A stretch of DNA of 22,982 nt from CANHVK01 sp046304235 (GCA_046304235.1 JBKCEW010000181.1:1-22982); one strand, 5' to 3'; shown: positions 8,533-17,984, counted from the first letter of the stretch. A program made the numbers and translations. The notes: generated from the letters alone by a model not told the origin.

Positions 8533-8841
8533 TTACTTCTTTAGAAGGCTTATACAATCATCTATTTCTTTTACCAATTCTTCAATTAAAATATCATGGT
8601 TTGATGAAGGTACAAGTGGTTGATTTAATCTATTTTTTAAATCTTCTATTTCTGAATGCATAGAAGCGATCATTTCATCTTTAGATTTTAACGCATTTGA
8701 TAAAACGCTCTTTTCTTGATTTATTGACTCGATTTTATCCAATAAAATACCATTATCATTTTTTAAAATCAAAATTTCTTCTTTTGCAATTTGAAACTTT
8801 AATTGTATTTCTTGAATTATTTGCTCTATACGTTCAGACAT
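8533..8841 (-). CDS. Small coiled-coil protein upstream of zapA, 102 aa
   Basis: Function not recognised. From residue 5 to about 75 the sequence is a nearly unbroken heptad-like helix (QIIQEIQLKFQIAKEEILIL, then DKIESINQEKSVLSNALKSK). A short linker with prolines (NQPLVPSS) follows, then a second helix (ILIEELVKEIDDCISLLKK). There is no membrane segment and no signal peptide. The gene lies two bases ahead of zapA, so co-translation with a divisome protein is likely. By shape and position it resembles the small coiled-coil genes found before zapA in Bacteroidota, and it could act like E. coli ZapB, but no homology to ZapB is evident. What I see is the helix pattern and the gene order; the division role is inference. 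Confidence 0.8.
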   Translation of the reverse strand: MSERIEQIIQEIQLKFQIAKEEILILKNDNGILLDKIESINQEKSVLSNALKSKDEMIASMHSEIEDLKNRLNQPLVPSSNHDILIEELVKEIDDCISLLKK

Positions 8842-8858
8842 CTAAACTAACTTTTTTA

Positions 8859-8866
8859 CAAAAATA
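8859..8866 (-). promoter_or_regulatory. Candidate Bacteroidota -7 element before the coiled-coil/zapA/rny cluster
   Basis: The minus strand reads TATTTTTG, matching the Bacteroidota TAnnTTTG -7 consensus, 17 bases before the ATG at 8841. No TTTG stands at the usual spacing upstream, so only half of the promoter is convincing. Confidence 0.4.
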
Positions 8867-8950
8867 ATATTTGTATCTCTATAAATCCTAAGAATAAAAG
8901 ATTTTGTTAACAATTGAATTAAAAAGTCCAATATGTATAACAGTCTAATA

Positions 8951-9262
8951 CTATGCTTGTGTAGTTGGCGTTCCAAAATTTACTGGTGGTAATTGTTGAT
9001 CTAAATCATGTATTACACCATTATTTTGTTCATACTTTTGCACATTTTCATTCAATGCTTTAAGCAATCTTTTTGCATTATGTGGAGTCATTATCACCCT
9101 TGATTTAACTTGTGCTTTTGGCATTCCTGGTAGCATTTGAACAAAATCACAAACAAACTCAGCATGAGAGTGAGTAATTATTGCTAAATTAGAATAAACA
9201 CCTCCAGCCATTTCTTCTGTTAGTTCAATAGCAATTTGATTTTCATCTTGAATATTTTCCAT
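8951..9262 (-). CDS. DUF3467 family protein, 103 aa
   Basis: Small soluble protein of unknown function, of the DUF3467 family commonly found directly after rpoC in Bacteroidota. I choose ATG at 9262 (MENIQDENQIAIELTEEMAGG). The longer frame would start at 9295, inside the rpoC terminator hairpin, and would add only a non-conserved hydrophobic tail. Visible features are GVYSNLAIITHSHAEFVCDF (about residues 21-40), MLPGMPKAQVKSRVIMTPHN (about 43-62) and a terminal helix AKRLLKALNENVQKYEQ, followed by a Pro/Gln-rich tail. There is no membrane segment. The order resembles a compact alpha/beta domain that could bind a partner protein. The family assignment comes from recognition of these motifs and the gene's position; no biochemical role is claimed. 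Confidence 0.85.
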   Translation of the reverse strand: MENIQDENQIAIELTEEMAGGVYSNLAIITHSHAEFVCDFVQMLPGMPKAQVKSRVIMTPHNAKRLLKALNENVQKYEQNNGVIHDLDQQLPPVNFGTPTTQA

Positions 9263-9275
9263 GACAATTTTAATT

Positions 9276-9303
9276 AAAAAAGGGGGTATTTTCATACCCC
9301 CTT
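9276..9303 (-). terminator. Rho-independent terminator of the rpoBC operon
   Basis: The minus strand folds GGGGGTAT with ATACCCCC around a GAAA tetraloop (9282-9301), extended by AA/TT pairing and followed by six T residues (9281-9276). It starts about 18 bases after the rpoC stop codon and overlaps nothing but the rejected long start of the DUF3467 gene. Confidence 0.95.
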
Positions 9304-9320
9304 ATTGTAGTTTTTGAAAA

Positions 9321-12300
9321 TTAATTTTCTTGTAATTCTTCAATCGTTTCTTTAGAAGATACGAGTACTTTTTGGAATTTACGACTACCAGTACCTGCAG
9401 GAATTAAATGACCAACAATTACGTTTTCTTTTAATCCTAATAGATGGTCTTCTTTTCCAGATATTGCAGCTTCATTCAATACTTTAGTTGTTTCCTGGAA
9501 GGAAGCAGCAGAAATGAACGATTGAGTTTGTAAAGAAGCTCTTGTAATACCTTGTAACAAAGGAGTTGAAGTTGCAGGAATTGCTTCCCTTGACACTACT
9601 AACTTTTGATCTGCTCTTTTTAATTGAGAATTAACATCTCTCAATTTTCTAGCAGAAACAATTTGTCCAGCTCTTACTTCAGTAGAATCACCAGCGTCTT
9701 CTACTACCATCATTCCAAATAATGCATCGTTTTCTTCCATGAAATCTGCCTTATGTACAGATTGCCCTTCTAAGAAACGAGTATCTCCACCATCAACGAT
9801 TTCAACCTTCAACATCATTTGACGAACAATTACTTCAAAGTGTTTATCGTTAATTTTTACCCCTTGTAATCGGTAAACCTCCTGTATTTCATTAACAATA
9901 TATTCTTGAACTTTAGTAGGACCTTCGATATTCAATATATCATTAGGAGTAATTGCACCATCAGATAACGGTTGACCAGCTCTAATGAAATCATTCTCTT
10001 GTACTAAAATATGTTTAGAAAGAGGAACTAAATATCTTCTCTCTTCACCCGTTTTAGAAGTAACAATGATTTCTCGATTTCCACGTTTAATTTTTCCAAA
10101 AGTTGTTATTCCATCAATTTCTGATACTACCGCAGGGTTAGATGGATTACGTGCTTCGAATAACTCTGTTACACGTGGTAAACCACCTGTGATATCCCCT
10201 GTTTTTCCTGATACTCTAGGAATTTTAACCAAAGTAATACCAGCTTCTACTTTTGCTCCATCAGCAACAGAAATATGTGCATCTACAGGTAAACTGTATT
10301 CTCTCAATACTTCTTTAGTTTTAGGATCAATAATATGTATTGCAGGGTTTTTCTTTTTATCTCTTGATTCTATGATTACAACTTCTGTAAATCCTGTCTG
10401 CTCATCAACTTCCTCTCTATAAGTTACACCTTCGATGATATTACTATATACAACTTTACCAGCAACCTCAGAAACGATCACAGCATTATATGGATCCCAT
10501 TTACAAACAACATCTCCTTTTTTGATTTTAGAACCATTTTGAACTAGAATTTCAGAACCATAAGGAATGTTTGCTGTCATTAATACAACTCCTGTATTTT
10601 CATCCGTGATTTTCATCTCAGCTGAACGACCAACAACAATTTTCTTAACTCCATCATTCGTTTTCAAGTCAATTGTTCTAAGTTCTTCTATTTCTAATAA
10701 ACCTGTTGATTTAGCTTTTAAATCAGAAATATCAGTAGTGTTGGATGCAGTACCCCCAACGTGGAATGTACGTAAAGTCAACTGAGTACCAGGTTCACCG
10801 ATTGATTGTGCTGCGATTACACCTACAGTATCCCCTTCTTGAGCAATTCTGTGTGTTGCAAGGTTCACACCATAACACTTCGAACATACACCACGTCTCA
10901 TTTCACATGTTAAAACGGAACGAATTTCAACTTCTTCAATACCCGCAGCAGTTATTTTATCACCAACTATCTCCGAAATCAACTCACCAGATTTAACAAT
11001 TAACTCATTTGAATCTGGATGGAAAATATCATGAACAGATGTTCTACCTACAATTCTATCAGATAAAGGCTCAACAATCTCATCATTCTTCTTAAGTGCA
11101 GTTGCAACTAGACCTCTTAGTGTACCACAGTCATCTGAATTGATTATTACATCTTGAGAAACATCGACTAAACGACGTGTAAGGTAACCAGCATCAGCAG
11201 TTTTCAAGGCAGTATCAGCCAAACCTTTACGAGCACCGTGTGTAGAAATAAAATATTCAAGGATAGATAAACCCTCTTTAAAATTTGAAAGGATCGGATT
11301 TTCAATAATTTCTTGAGCTGAAGCACCCGATTTTTGAGGCTTAGCCATCAAACCACGCATTCCAGATAACTGACGAATCTGTTCACGAGAACCACGAGCT
11401 CCAGAATCAAACATCATATAGATAGAATTGAATCCTTGATTATCGTTTTTCAATTGATCCATTAACGTTTCTGTCAGTCTAGAGTTTGTATGCGTCCAGA
11501 TATCAATGATTTGATTATATCTTTCATTATTTGTAATAAGACCCATGTTATAGTTATTCATAACTTCTATAACTTCTTGCTCGGCTTTATTTACTAATTC
11601 AACTTTTTCAGAAGGAATTATGATATCATCTAAATTGAAAGATAGACCTCCTCTAAAAGCCATTTGGTATCCTAACTCTTTAATATCATCTAAGAACTGT
11701 GCAGTTCTTGCTGTACCTGAAACTTTAAGAACATTACCAATAATATCTCTTAGGGCCTTCTTCGTTAAAACTGAATTTACATAACCAACTTCTCTAGGTA
11801 CTCTTTCGTTAAATAAAACTCGACCACAAGTCGTATCAATCATCATTAACGCAGGATTTCCATTTTCATCTAAATCGTAAGATTTAACTTTGATTTGGGC
11901 ATGCAATTCTAATTTACCTTCATTATAAGCAATAATTACTTCTTCTGGAGAATAGAAAATACCACCTTCACCTATCACCTTACGTTCAGCTGTAGAAACT
12001 CTTGCTTTGGTTATATAATATAAACCAAGAACCATATCCTGAGAAGGAACAGCAATTGGAGCACCGTTAGCAGGATTTAAAATATTGTGTGAAGCTAACA
12101 TTAAAAGTTGAGCCTCTAAAATAGCAGCATTACCTAAAGGTAAATGAACAGCCATCTGGTCACCATCGAAATCGGCGTTGAATGCAGTTGTAACTAATGG
12201 ATGAAGACGAATAGCTTTTCCTTCAATTAACTTTGGTTGGAATGCTTGAATACCTAATCTGTGTAATGTAGGTGCACGGTTTAATAATACTGGGTGCCCT

Positions 12301-13610
12301 TTAAGTATGTTTTCAAGAATATCCCATACAATAGGGTCTTTTTTATCAACAATTTTCTTTGCAGATTTAACTGTCTTAACAACACCCCTTTCAATCATCT
12401 TACGAATGATAAACGGTTTGTATAACTCAGCCGCCATATCTTTTGGTAAACCACATTCATGTAATTTTAAATCTGGACCAACGACAATAACTGAACGAGC
12501 AGAATAGTCAACACGTTTACCAAGCAAGTTTTGACGAAAACGACCTTGTTTACCTTTTAATGAATCAGATAAAGATTTTAATGGTCTATTTGATTCTGTC
12601 TTAACAGCACTTGCTTTTCTTGAGTTATCAAATAATGAATCAACAGACTCTTGTAACATACGTTTTTCATTACGCAAAATTACCTCTGGAGCTTTGATTT
12701 CAATTAATCTCTTTAAACGATTATTTCTGATGATAACTCTTCTGTATAAATCATTTAAATCCGAAGTAGCAAAACGACCTCCATCTAATGGAACTAACGG
12801 ACGTAATTCAGGTGGAATAACTGGAACAACTTTAATAATCATCCATTCTGGTCTGTTCTCAATTCTAGTTTGAGATTCGCGCATTGCCTCAACAACTTGA
12901 AGTCTTTTTAAAGCCTCATTTTTACGTTGTACAGAAGTTTCATTATTTGCTTGGTGTCTTAAATCTGCAGATAAATTTTCTAAATTTAACCCTTTCAACA
13001 AATCATGCAATGCCTCAGCGCCCATTTTAGCAACAAACTTGTTAGGGTCATTATCATCTAACAAATGATTGTCTCTAGACACAGTATCAGAATCTAGTAT
13101 ATCTAAATACTCTTCCTCCGTTAAGAAATCCATAGTTCTAATAGCACCACCATCTAAATGAGTTGCACTTCCAGGATTAATTACTACATATCTTTCGTAG
13201 TAGATAATTTGATCTAATTTCTTAGTAGGTAAACCTAATAAGTAACCAATTTTATTAGGCAGAGATCTAAAATACCATATATGAGCAACAGGAACAACTA
13301 ATGATATATGCCCCATTCGCTCTCTTCGAACTTTTTTCTCAGTTACCTCAACACCACAACGGTCACAAACGATTCCTTTATAACGGATTCTTTTGTATTT
13401 ACCACAATGGCATTCATAATCTTTAACAGGACCAAAAATTCTTTCACAAAACAAACCATCTCTTTCAGGTTTGTATGTTCTATAATTTATTGTTTCTGGT
13501 TTTAATACTTCACCACTTGACTGCTCCAGAATTACTTCTGGAGAGGCAAGAGAAATTGTGATTTTATTAAAACTACTTTGTTTTTTTGGAGTTTCTTTTC
13601 TAAAAGCCAT
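9321..13610 (-). CDS. rpoC: DNA-directed RNA polymerase beta' subunit
   Basis: Catalytic subunit of RNA polymerase. The N-terminal zinc ribbon is intact (C67, C69, C82 and C85 in CHCGKYKRIRYKG and CDRCG). The active-site loop NADFDGDQMAVH places the three Mg-binding aspartates at D480, D482 and D484. The second zinc site is also complete: C828 in DCGTLRG, and C902, C909 and C912 in CEMRRGVCSKC. The trigger-loop/bridge region (PQKSGASAQEIIENPILSNF, then QSIGEPGTQLTLRTFHVGG) is canonical. At 1429 residues the length fits Bacteroidota, which carry only a modest insertion compared with E. coli. ATG at 13610 follows rpoB by 35 bases with no structure in the gap. It is the last gene of the operon before the GAAA-loop terminator. 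Composition is less AT-rich than the polysaccharide genes downstream. Confidence 0.99.
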   Translation of the reverse strand: MAFRKETPKKQSSFNKITISLASPEVILEQSSGEVLKPETINYRTYKPERDGLFCERIFGPVKDYECHCGKYKRIRYKGIVCDRCGVEVTEKKVRRERMGHISLVVPVAHIWYFRSLPNKIGYLLGLPTKKLDQIIYYERYVVINPGSATHLDGGAIRTMDFLTEEEYLDILDSDTVSRDNHLLDDNDPNKFVAKMGAEALHDLLKGLNLENLSADLRHQANNETSVQRKNEALKRLQVVEAMRESQTRIENRPEWMIIKVVPVIPPELRPLVPLDGGRFATSDLNDLYRRVIIRNNRLKRLIEIKAPEVILRNEKRMLQESVDSLFDNSRKASAVKTESNRPLKSLSDSLKGKQGRFRQNLLGKRVDYSARSVIVVGPDLKLHECGLPKDMAAELYKPFIIRKMIERGVVKTVKSAKKIVDKKDPIVWDILENILKGHPVLLNRAPTLHRLGIQAFQPKLIEGKAIRLHPLVTTAFNADFDGDQMAVHLPLGNAAILEAQLLMLASHNILNPANGAPIAVPSQDMVLGLYYITKARVSTAERKVIGEGGIFYSPEEVIIAYNEGKLELHAQIKVKSYDLDENGNPALMMIDTTCGRVLFNERVPREVGYVNSVLTKKALRDIIGNVLKVSGTARTAQFLDDIKELGYQMAFRGGLSFNLDDIIIPSEKVELVNKAEQEVIEVMNNYNMGLITNNERYNQIIDIWTHTNSRLTETLMDQLKNDNQGFNSIYMMFDSGARGSREQIRQLSGMRGLMAKPQKSGASAQEIIENPILSNFKEGLSILEYFISTHGARKGLADTALKTADAGYLTRRLVDVSQDVIINSDDCGTLRGLVATALKKNDEIVEPLSDRIVGRTSVHDIFHPDSNELIVKSGELISEIVGDKITAAGIEEVEIRSVLTCEMRRGVCSKCYGVNLATHRIAQEGDTVGVIAAQSIGEPGTQLTLRTFHVGGTASNTTDISDLKAKSTGLLEIEELRTIDLKTNDGVKKIVVGRSAEMKITDENTGVVLMTANIPYGSEILVQNGSKIKKGDVVCKWDPYNAVIVSEVAGKVVYSNIIEGVTYREEVDEQTGFTEVVIIESRDKKKNPAIHIIDPKTKEVLREYSLPVDAHISVADGAKVEAGITLVKIPRVSGKTGDITGGLPRVTELFEARNPSNPAVVSEIDGITTFGKIKRGNREIIVTSKTGEERRYLVPLSKHILVQENDFIRAGQPLSDGAITPNDILNIEGPTKVQEYIVNEIQEVYRLQGVKINDKHFEVIVRQMMLKVEIVDGGDTRFLEGQSVHKADFMEENDALFGMMVVEDAGDSTEVRAGQIVSARKLRDVNSQLKRADQKLVVSREAIPATSTPLLQGITRASLQTQSFISAASFQETTKVLNEAAISGKEDHLLGLKENVIVGHLIPAGTGSRKFQKVLVSSKETIEELQEN

Positions 13611-13645
13611 CTATTTGCTTATTTTCTAATTTGACAACTTGATAA

Positions 13646-16600
13646 TTAATCCATTGAAATGTTAAGACCTAAACCACGTAATTCATGAAGTAATACATTA
13701 AAAGATTCAGGAATTCCAGGTTCTGGAATATTATCACCTTTAACTATTGCTTCATAAGCCTTAGCTCTACCCATTACATCATCAGATTTAACAGTCAAGA
13801 TTTCTTGTAAAATATTTGCTGCACCAAAAGCTTCTAAAGCCCATACCTCCATCTCTCCAAATCTTTGACCTCCGAATTGAGCCTTACCACCTAATGGTTG
13901 TTGTGTAATCAACGAGTATGGTCCGATAGATCTAGCATGCATCTTATCATCTACCATGTGAGATAATTTCAACATATAAATCACACCAACAGTTGCAGTT
14001 TGATGGAATCTATCACCAGTTCCACCATCATATAAATAAGTCTTACCTGATCTTGGTACACCTGCTTTATCAGTCCAATCATTGATTTCATCAGGAGTTG
14101 CACCATCAAAAATTGGTGTTGCAAACTTAACACCTAATTTCTCGCCAGCCCATCCTAGAACTGTTTCATAAATCTGGCCTAAGTTCATACGAGAAGGTAC
14201 ACCTAGTGGGTTTAATACAATATCAACTGGTGTTCCATCCTCTAAGAATGGCATATCTTCAGCACGAACAATATTGGCAACAATACCTTTATTTCCGTGA
14301 CGACCTGCCATCTTATCACCTACTTTCAATTTACGTTTTTTAGCAACATAAACTTTTGCCATTTTCACAATACCTGCTGGCAATTCATCTCCAACTGAAA
14401 TGTGAAATTTCTTACGTTTGTATGTTCCTAACAAATCATTAGCCTTAATCGTAAAGTTATGTAAAACTCTACCTACTAAAGTATTGATTTCAGAATCAGA
14501 AGTCCAATTAGCTGGATTTACAATAGAATAATCAATAGTTAACAACGCTTTTTGAGAAAATTTACTCCCTTTCTTAATGATTTCTTCTCTGAAGTTATTA
14601 TAAACTCCATTTGATTTATGTTCACCAAGAATTAACAATAATTTCTCAACCAACTTTTCTTTTAATGTAGCAAAGTCTTTGTCGTAATCAGTATCTAATG
14701 CTTCTAAAATTGGTTTATCTTGAGCTTTAGACTTTCTATCCTTAATAGATCTTGAAAATAATTTTTTATCTATTACAACTCCTCTTAATGAAGGCCCAGC
14801 TTTTAAAGAAGCATCTTTTACATCTCCAGCTTTATCTCCAAAAATAGCACGTAATAATTTTTCTTCAGGCGAAGGATCAGTTTCTCCCTTAGGAGTAATT
14901 TTACCTATTAAGATATCACCTTCTTTTATTTCAGCACCAATACGAATTAAACCATTTTCGTCAAGATCTTTCGTAGCTTCTTCGCTTACATTTGGAATAT
15001 CCGAAGTTAATTCTTCCATACCACGTTTTGTATCACGAACTTCTAATAAGTATTCATCAATGTGGATTGATGTAAAAATATCATCACGAACTACTTTCTC
15101 AGAAATTACAATTGCATCCTCGAAATTATACCCTTTCCAAGGCATGAAAGCAACTTTCAAGTTTTGACCTAATGCTAATTCACCTAATTGAGTTGCATAA
15201 CCTTCACATAAAACTTGACCTTTTTCTACTCTATCCCCTTTTTTAACAATTGGTTTTAAGTTGATCGTAGTACTTTGGTTTGTTTTACGGAATTTAGTTA
15301 ACGGATAATGTTTTACCTCACTATCAAAACTAACTAATTTATCATCAGCATTCCAATCGTAACGAATTACAATTTCATTTGCATCCACATATTCTACTAC
15401 ACCAGATCCCTCAGCATTTATTAATACACGAGAATCTTTTGCTACTAATCTTTCGATACCTGTTCCAACAATCGGAGAATTTGGCTTCAATAATGGAACT
15501 GCTTGACGTTGCATGTTAGAGCCCATTAAGGCACGGTTAGCATCGTCATGCTCTAGGAAAGGAATTGAAGATGCTGCAATAGATGCAATTTGGTTAGCAC
15601 CAACATCCATCAATTGAAGATCATTAGGAGAAACAACAGGGAAATCACCTTCATACCTAGCCTTAACAGCATCTGTTAAGAAATTTCCTTTTTCATCTAG
15701 CCCTGCATTCGCTTGAGCAATCATTTTTGCGTCCTCCTCCTCTGCAGTTAAGTATAAAGGTTCTTTTTCAACCACCACTTTACCATTAACAACAGGTCTG
15801 TATGGTGTTTCAATAAAACCTAGTTTATTCACTTTTGCATAAACACAAAGAGATGAAATCAAACCAATGTTCGGACCTTCTGGAGTTTCGATAGTACACA
15901 AACGACCGTAGTGCGTGTAGTGAACGTCACGAACCTCAAATCCTGCTCTTTCTCTAGATAAACCACCAGGTCCTAGTGCAGATAATCTTCTTTTGTGTGT
16001 AACTTCAGACAATGGATTAGTTTGATCCATAAACTGAGATAATTGGTTCGTTCCAAAGAATGAGTTTATAACAGATGACAAAGTCTTAGCATTGATCAAA
16101 TCAATCGGAGTAAACACCTCATTATCACGCACATTCATTCTTTCACGGATTGTTCTTGCCATACGAGCTAAACCAACACCGAATTGGGCATATAATTGCT
16201 CACCAACAGTACGAACTCTTCTGTTAGATAAGTGGTCAATATCATCAACATCAGCTTTTGAATTAATTAATTCAATTAAATACTTGATGATAGAAATGAT
16301 ATCGTGTTTAGTTAAAACTCTAGATTCTTCATTTTCATCTAATTGAAGCTTCTTGTTTAATCTAAAACGACCCACCTCACCTAAATCATATCGTGTATCA
16401 GAGAAGAAAAGTTTTTCAAAAACACTCTTAGCTGTTTCGTAATCTGGTGGTTCAGCATTACGTAATTGTCTATAAATATGTTCTACTGCTTCTTTTTCTG
16501 AATTTGAAGTATCTTTTTGTAAAGTATTATAGATAATTGTAAAATCAGCAGTATTTACATCTTCTTTATGTAGAATAATCGTTTTAACACCCGATTCTAA

Positions 16601-17458
16601 AATTAAATCAATATGATCTTCTTCAATAATAGTTTCACGGTCTAATAAAACTTCATTTCTTTCAATAGAAACTACTTCACCTGTATCCTCATCTACGAAA
16701 TCTTCAATCCAAGACTTTAATACACGAGCGGCTAGTTTTCTACCTGTAGCTTTTTTTATTGTTGATTTAGAAACTTTGAATTCATCTGCTAAGCCAAAGA
16801 TTTCTAAAATATCTTTATCAGTTTCATAACCAATTGCTCTGAACAAAGTTGTTACAGGCAATTTCTTTTTACGATCGATGTAAGCATACATGACATTATT
16901 AATGTCTGTAGCAAACTCAATCCAAGAACCTTTAAAAGGAATAACACGTGCGGAATACAATTTAGTACCGTTAGCGTGTCTACTTTGACCAAAAAACACA
17001 CCTGGAGAACGATGTAACTGAGACACGATAACGCGTTCAGCACCGTTAACTACAAATGATCCTTTCGGAGTCATGTATGGAATAGTACCTAAATAAACAT
17101 CTTGAACTATTGTTTCAAAATCTTCATGTTCAGGGTCTGTACAATACAATTTAAGTTTTGCCTTAAGTGGTACACTGTAAGTCAAACCTCTATCGATACA
17201 TTCCTCAATAGTGTATCTTGGTGGATCGATAAAATAATCCAAAAACTCTAATACGAATTGATTTCTGGTATCCGTAATAGGGAAGTTTTCAGAAAAAACT
17301 TTAAATAGTCCTTCACTATTTCTGTTTTCAGGAGTAGTTTCTAACTGAAAAAACTCTTGGAAGGATTTAAGTTGTATATCCAAAAAGTCAGGATATTCAA
17401 CTGGGTTTTTGCTAGATGCAAAATTGATTCTTGTCGAAATATTGTTTGATGTTGCCAA
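13646..17458 (-). CDS. rpoB: DNA-directed RNA polymerase beta subunit, TTG start
   Basis: Core RNA polymerase subunit. Recognisable blocks run the full length: INFASSKNPVEYPDFLDIQL at the N-terminus, QLHRSPGVFFGQSRHANGTK, the rifampicin-region segment SQFMDQTNPLSEVTHKRRLS with LGPGGLSRERAGFEVRDVH, MPWKGYNFEDAIVISE near residue 775, and the beta' anchor GGQRFGEMEVWALEAFGA near residue 1190, ending GLNISMD. The rifampicin cluster keeps the sensitive-type Q, D, H, R and S residues. Length 1270 is normal for Bacteroidota. The start codon is TTG (17456-17458). It gives the family-typical N-terminus, and I see no in-frame ATG in the gap upstream. The gene begins 49 bases after a large hairpin that separates it from rplL. 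Confidence 0.98.
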   Translation of the reverse strand: MATSNNISTRINFASSKNPVEYPDFLDIQLKSFQEFFQLETTPENRNSEGLFKVFSENFPITDTRNQFVLEFLDYFIDPPRYTIEECIDRGLTYSVPLKAKLKLYCTDPEHEDFETIVQDVYLGTIPYMTPKGSFVVNGAERVIVSQLHRSPGVFFGQSRHANGTKLYSARVIPFKGSWIEFATDINNVMYAYIDRKKKLPVTTLFRAIGYETDKDILEIFGLADEFKVSKSTIKKATGRKLAARVLKSWIEDFVDEDTGEVVSIERNEVLLDRETIIEEDHIDLILESGVKTIILHKEDVNTADFTIIYNTLQKDTSNSEKEAVEHIYRQLRNAEPPDYETAKSVFEKLFFSDTRYDLGEVGRFRLNKKLQLDENEESRVLTKHDIISIIKYLIELINSKADVDDIDHLSNRRVRTVGEQLYAQFGVGLARMARTIRERMNVRDNEVFTPIDLINAKTLSSVINSFFGTNQLSQFMDQTNPLSEVTHKRRLSALGPGGLSRERAGFEVRDVHYTHYGRLCTIETPEGPNIGLISSLCVYAKVNKLGFIETPYRPVVNGKVVVEKEPLYLTAEEEDAKMIAQANAGLDEKGNFLTDAVKARYEGDFPVVSPNDLQLMDVGANQIASIAASSIPFLEHDDANRALMGSNMQRQAVPLLKPNSPIVGTGIERLVAKDSRVLINAEGSGVVEYVDANEIVIRYDWNADDKLVSFDSEVKHYPLTKFRKTNQSTTINLKPIVKKGDRVEKGQVLCEGYATQLGELALGQNLKVAFMPWKGYNFEDAIVISEKVVRDDIFTSIHIDEYLLEVRDTKRGMEELTSDIPNVSEEATKDLDENGLIRIGAEIKEGDILIGKITPKGETDPSPEEKLLRAIFGDKAGDVKDASLKAGPSLRGVVIDKKLFSRSIKDRKSKAQDKPILEALDTDYDKDFATLKEKLVEKLLLILGEHKSNGVYNNFREEIIKKGSKFSQKALLTIDYSIVNPANWTSDSEINTLVGRVLHNFTIKANDLLGTYKRKKFHISVGDELPAGIVKMAKVYVAKKRKLKVGDKMAGRHGNKGIVANIVRAEDMPFLEDGTPVDIVLNPLGVPSRMNLGQIYETVLGWAGEKLGVKFATPIFDGATPDEINDWTDKAGVPRSGKTYLYDGGTGDRFHQTATVGVIYMLKLSHMVDDKMHARSIGPYSLITQQPLGGKAQFGGQRFGEMEVWALEAFGAANILQEILTVKSDDVMGRAKAYEAIVKGDNIPEPGIPESFNVLLHELRGLGLNISMD

Positions 17459-17506
17459 GGATAAAAGAATTAATTGTAATTGAACTTTTATGCGCTTTAA
17501 TATAAA

Positions 17507-17546
17507 ATAGGAATAGGCACAAGCTTTTCAGCAGTGCCTTTCCTAT
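17507..17546 (-). promoter_or_regulatory. Hairpin between rplL and rpoB (attenuator or RNase processing site)
   Basis: On the minus strand ATAGGAA-AGGCAC pairs with GTGCCT-A-TTCCTAT: 13 base pairs with one bulged A. The loop contains a nested GCT/AGC stem capped by GAAA. It begins 15 bases after the rplL stop. The tail TTTATATT is a poor T-tract, so partial termination or cleavage is more likely than a full stop. E. coli has an attenuator and an RNase III site at the same place. Confidence 0.85.
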
Positions 17547-17561
17547 ACAAAAATTAAAATA

Positions 17562-17939
17562 TTATTTTACTTCAACTTCTGCACCAGCTTCTTCTAAAGC
17601 TTTCTTAAGTGCATCAGCTTCGTCTTTTGCAACTCCTTCTTTCAAAGTAGATGGAGCACCGTCAACTAAGTCTTTAGACTCTTTCAAACCGTTACCAGTT
17701 AATTCTTTTACTAATTTAACAACTGCTAACTTGTTTGCACCACCTGCTTTTAAAATCACGTCAAACGCAGTTTTCTCTTCAGCAGCTTCACCAGCACCAG
17801 CACCTCCACCAGCTACCATAACAGCAGCAGCAGCAGCAGGCTCAATTCCGTACTCATCTTTTAAGATTGCAGCTAATTCATTTACTTCTTTAACTGTTAA
17901 GTTTACTAGCGTTTCCGCGATTTGCTTTACATCAGCCAT
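17562..17939 (-). CDS. rplL: 50S ribosomal protein L7/L12
   Basis: Stalk protein of the large subunit that recruits and activates translation GTPases such as the tuf product nearby. The 125-residue sequence has the N-terminal dimerisation helices (VKQIAETLVNLTVKEVNELA), an Ala/Gly/Glu-rich flexible hinge (about residues 35-57, with a run of alanines) and the C-terminal factor-binding domain AFDVILKAGGANKLAVVKLV then KELTGNGLKESKDLVDGAP. The usual TGLGLKEAK appears as TGNGLKESK, a mild departure at the factor-binding helix. ATG at 17939 lies 45 bases after rplJ. L7/L12 is made in several copies per ribosome while RNA polymerase is needed less, which fits the hairpin placed after this gene. Confidence 0.98.
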   Translation of the reverse strand: MADVKQIAETLVNLTVKEVNELAAILKDEYGIEPAAAAAVMVAGGGAGAGEAAEEKTAFDVILKAGGANKLAVVKLVKELTGNGLKESKDLVDGAPSTLKEGVAKDEADALKKALEEAGAEVEVK

Positions 17940-17984
17940 TTTATTTCAATTTAAAATATTAAACAATAATTATTCATTAATTTA

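Noticed and set aside
8531..8557. Longer N-terminus for ZapA
   Set aside because: It would overlap the preceding gene and adds nine residues before the typical family start.
8900..8950. Possible terminator after the DUF3467 gene
   Set aside because: A T-run is present but I could not find a stable stem before it.
9263..9295. Longer N-terminus for the DUF3467 protein
   Set aside because: It would begin inside the rpoC terminator hairpin and adds residues outside the conserved domain.
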